Positions 6,641 through 7,568 of a stretch of 7,568 bases of DNA are shown here, piece by piece. Origin of the DNA: a bacterium (GTDB lineage: Bacteria; UBA8248); contig JAQBZT010000144.1 in assembly GCA_027622355.1 (NCBI GenBank), forward strand, positions 1 through 7,568. The letters are read 5' to 3'. The notes under the pieces were generated by a model. The model did no database searches and was not told where the DNA came from. It worked only from the letters and a program-made list of their open reading frames with translations. Position 1 is the first letter of the stretch, and the number at the start of each line of letters is the position of its first letter. The translations under genes were made by a program, and so were the position numbers.

Positions 6641-7568
6641 ATGTACACGGATGATCTCGCTGCGAGCGGGACGCTGCTGGCCGAGGAGGCCGCGCCGGAG
6701 GAGTCGCTCCGCCGGCTCGAGGCTTTTCTGTCCGCGCTCGCCGCCCTTCCGAAGAAATCCTGGCGCCCCCGCATCGACAGCCGGCAGATTCGCATCGAGG
6801 GACCGGGGCTCGATCGCACCCGCCGCCTGCTCGAAATCCTGCGGATTCCCTCGCCGGGCCGCGAGATTGTTCACATCGCCGGGACGAGCGGGAAAGGCTC
6901 GACCGTCATGATGATGGCCGAGGCGATGCATGCGGCGGGGCGGCGTGCGGCGGCTTTCTTCTCCCCCCATGTCCTCTCCCTGCTCGAGCGCTTCTGGGTG
7001 CGCGGCCGCCTCATCGATCCGGCGCTGGGGAGGCGCTGCGCCGGAAAGCTCGCCGCGGCGGCGGCCGAGATGGCTTCGGACCCGGAGATTGGCCCTCCCT
7101 CCTATTTCGAGGCGACGATGGCGATCCTGCTTCTCGCGGCGGAGGAAACCGATTGCGAGGTCATCCTCCTCGAAGCGGGACTCGGCGGAAGCTACGATGC
7201 GACGAACGCCGTGGGACCCGCCCGGCTTGATGTCATCACCCCTATCGGTTTCGATCACACCGACCTTCTGGGCGATACGATAGCCCAAATCGCGCGCGAC
7301 AAGGCAGGGATCATCACGGTGGGCGGAGCGGTCATCTCGGCGGCGGCAGATCCGGCGGCCCGGCAGGAGATTGAAGCCGCGGCGGCTGAAAAAGGAGCCG
7401 TGCTTTATGCGCCCCCACAGGTGGAATGGAAAGAGGGGGGGATGTTCGACCTCCGTTTCACGGATGGCGCGCTTTGGACGGATTTTTCTCCGGGGATGGC
7501 GGGCGTGCACCAGGCGGGAAATGCCGCCCTCGCGGCGGGCGCCTGCCGGCTGCTGGGGCTCGATGCGG
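6641..7568 (+). CDS. folC: FolC-type Mur ligase: folylpolyglutamate / dihydrofolate synthase-like, 3' partial
   Basis: An ATP-dependent ligase that adds glutamate to folates, or to dihydropteroate. The frame stays open to the right edge, giving 309 visible codons; full members usually have 420-450 residues, so the C-terminal ligase domain is largely missing. ATG 6641 has AAGGA (6631-6635) overlapping the purH stop. Motifs: the P-loop HIAGTSGKGSTV (78-89), FFSPHVLSLLERFWVRG, PSYFEATMAILLLA, the Mg-site segment LLEAGLGGSYDATN (176-189), FDHTDLLGDTIAQIARDKAG and the central VHQAGNAALAAG. Two deviations from the usual signature are visible: GTSGKGS where GTNGKGS is common, and LGGSYDATN where LGGRxDATN is common. 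About 80 residues precede the P-loop, some 30 more than usual. Family membership is secure. Whether it does both FolC reactions, one, or acts on another substrate is open, so the symbol is provisional. Confidence 0.85.
   Translation, partial: MYTDDLAASGTLLAEEAAPEESLRRLEAFLSALAALPKKSWRPRIDSRQIRIEGPGLDRTRRLLEILRIPSPGREIVHIAGTSGKGSTVMMMAEAMHAAGRRAAAFFSPHVLSLLERFWVRGRLIDPALGRRCAGKLAAAAAEMASDPEIGPPSYFEATMAILLLAAEETDCEVILLEAGLGGSYDATNAVGPARLDVITPIGFDHTDLLGDTIAQIARDKAGIITVGGAVISAAADPAARQEIEAAAAEKGAVLYAPPQVEWKEGGMFDLRFTDGALWTDFSPGMAGVHQAGNAALAAGACRLLGLDA

Overview
This window is a compact, GC-rich bacterial chromosomal segment in which every gene reads left to right. It carries housekeeping genes only. 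I see no insertion sequence, CRISPR array, toxin-antitoxin pair, phage gene or defence gene. The layout (end of rpoD, a CAU tRNA, a zinc-ribbon coiled-coil protein, RNase H, then a type A RNase P RNA) fits deltaproteobacteria-like or related GC-rich environmental lineages. That placement is inference from layout and composition; no species can be named from the sequence alone.

Region 1 (1-1129) holds the 3' two-thirds of the primary sigma factor gene rpoD, cut by the left window edge. Region 2 (1130-1251) is a short intergenic stretch. It has a good sigma70-type promoter, an 8-bp inverted repeat that holds the -35 box in its loop, and a 28-bp imperfect palindrome in the predicted leader. Region 3 (1252-2535) holds a tRNA with a CAU anticodon, a zinc-ribbon protein and RNase HI, the last two overlapping by ATGA. 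Region 4 (2552-2940) is RNase P RNA (rnpB). Its own promoter lies across the end of rnhA, and a run of ten T follows its 3' end. Region 5 (2978-7568) is a tightly packed set: a crotonase-fold protein, threonine ammonia-lyase (ilvA), purH, and a FolC-type Mur ligase cut by the right window edge.

Two functional themes stand out. The left half concerns transcription and RNA: sigma factor, a tRNA whose leader RNase P must remove, RNase H, and the RNase P ribozyme itself. The right half is metabolic. PurH uses 10-formyl-tetrahydrofolate in the last steps of IMP synthesis, and the FolC-like ligase next to it would polyglutamylate folates, so these two share a cofactor. IlvA makes 2-oxobutanoate for isoleucine synthesis. 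The crotonase-like protein lacks both canonical hydratase glutamates, so its reaction is open.

I found no convincing new biological system. The points most worth a second look are the overlapping promoter and possible dual-use terminator of rnpB, the palindromes around the tRNA promoter, the identity of the CAU tRNA, the glutamate-less crotonase, and the divergent FolC-like protein.
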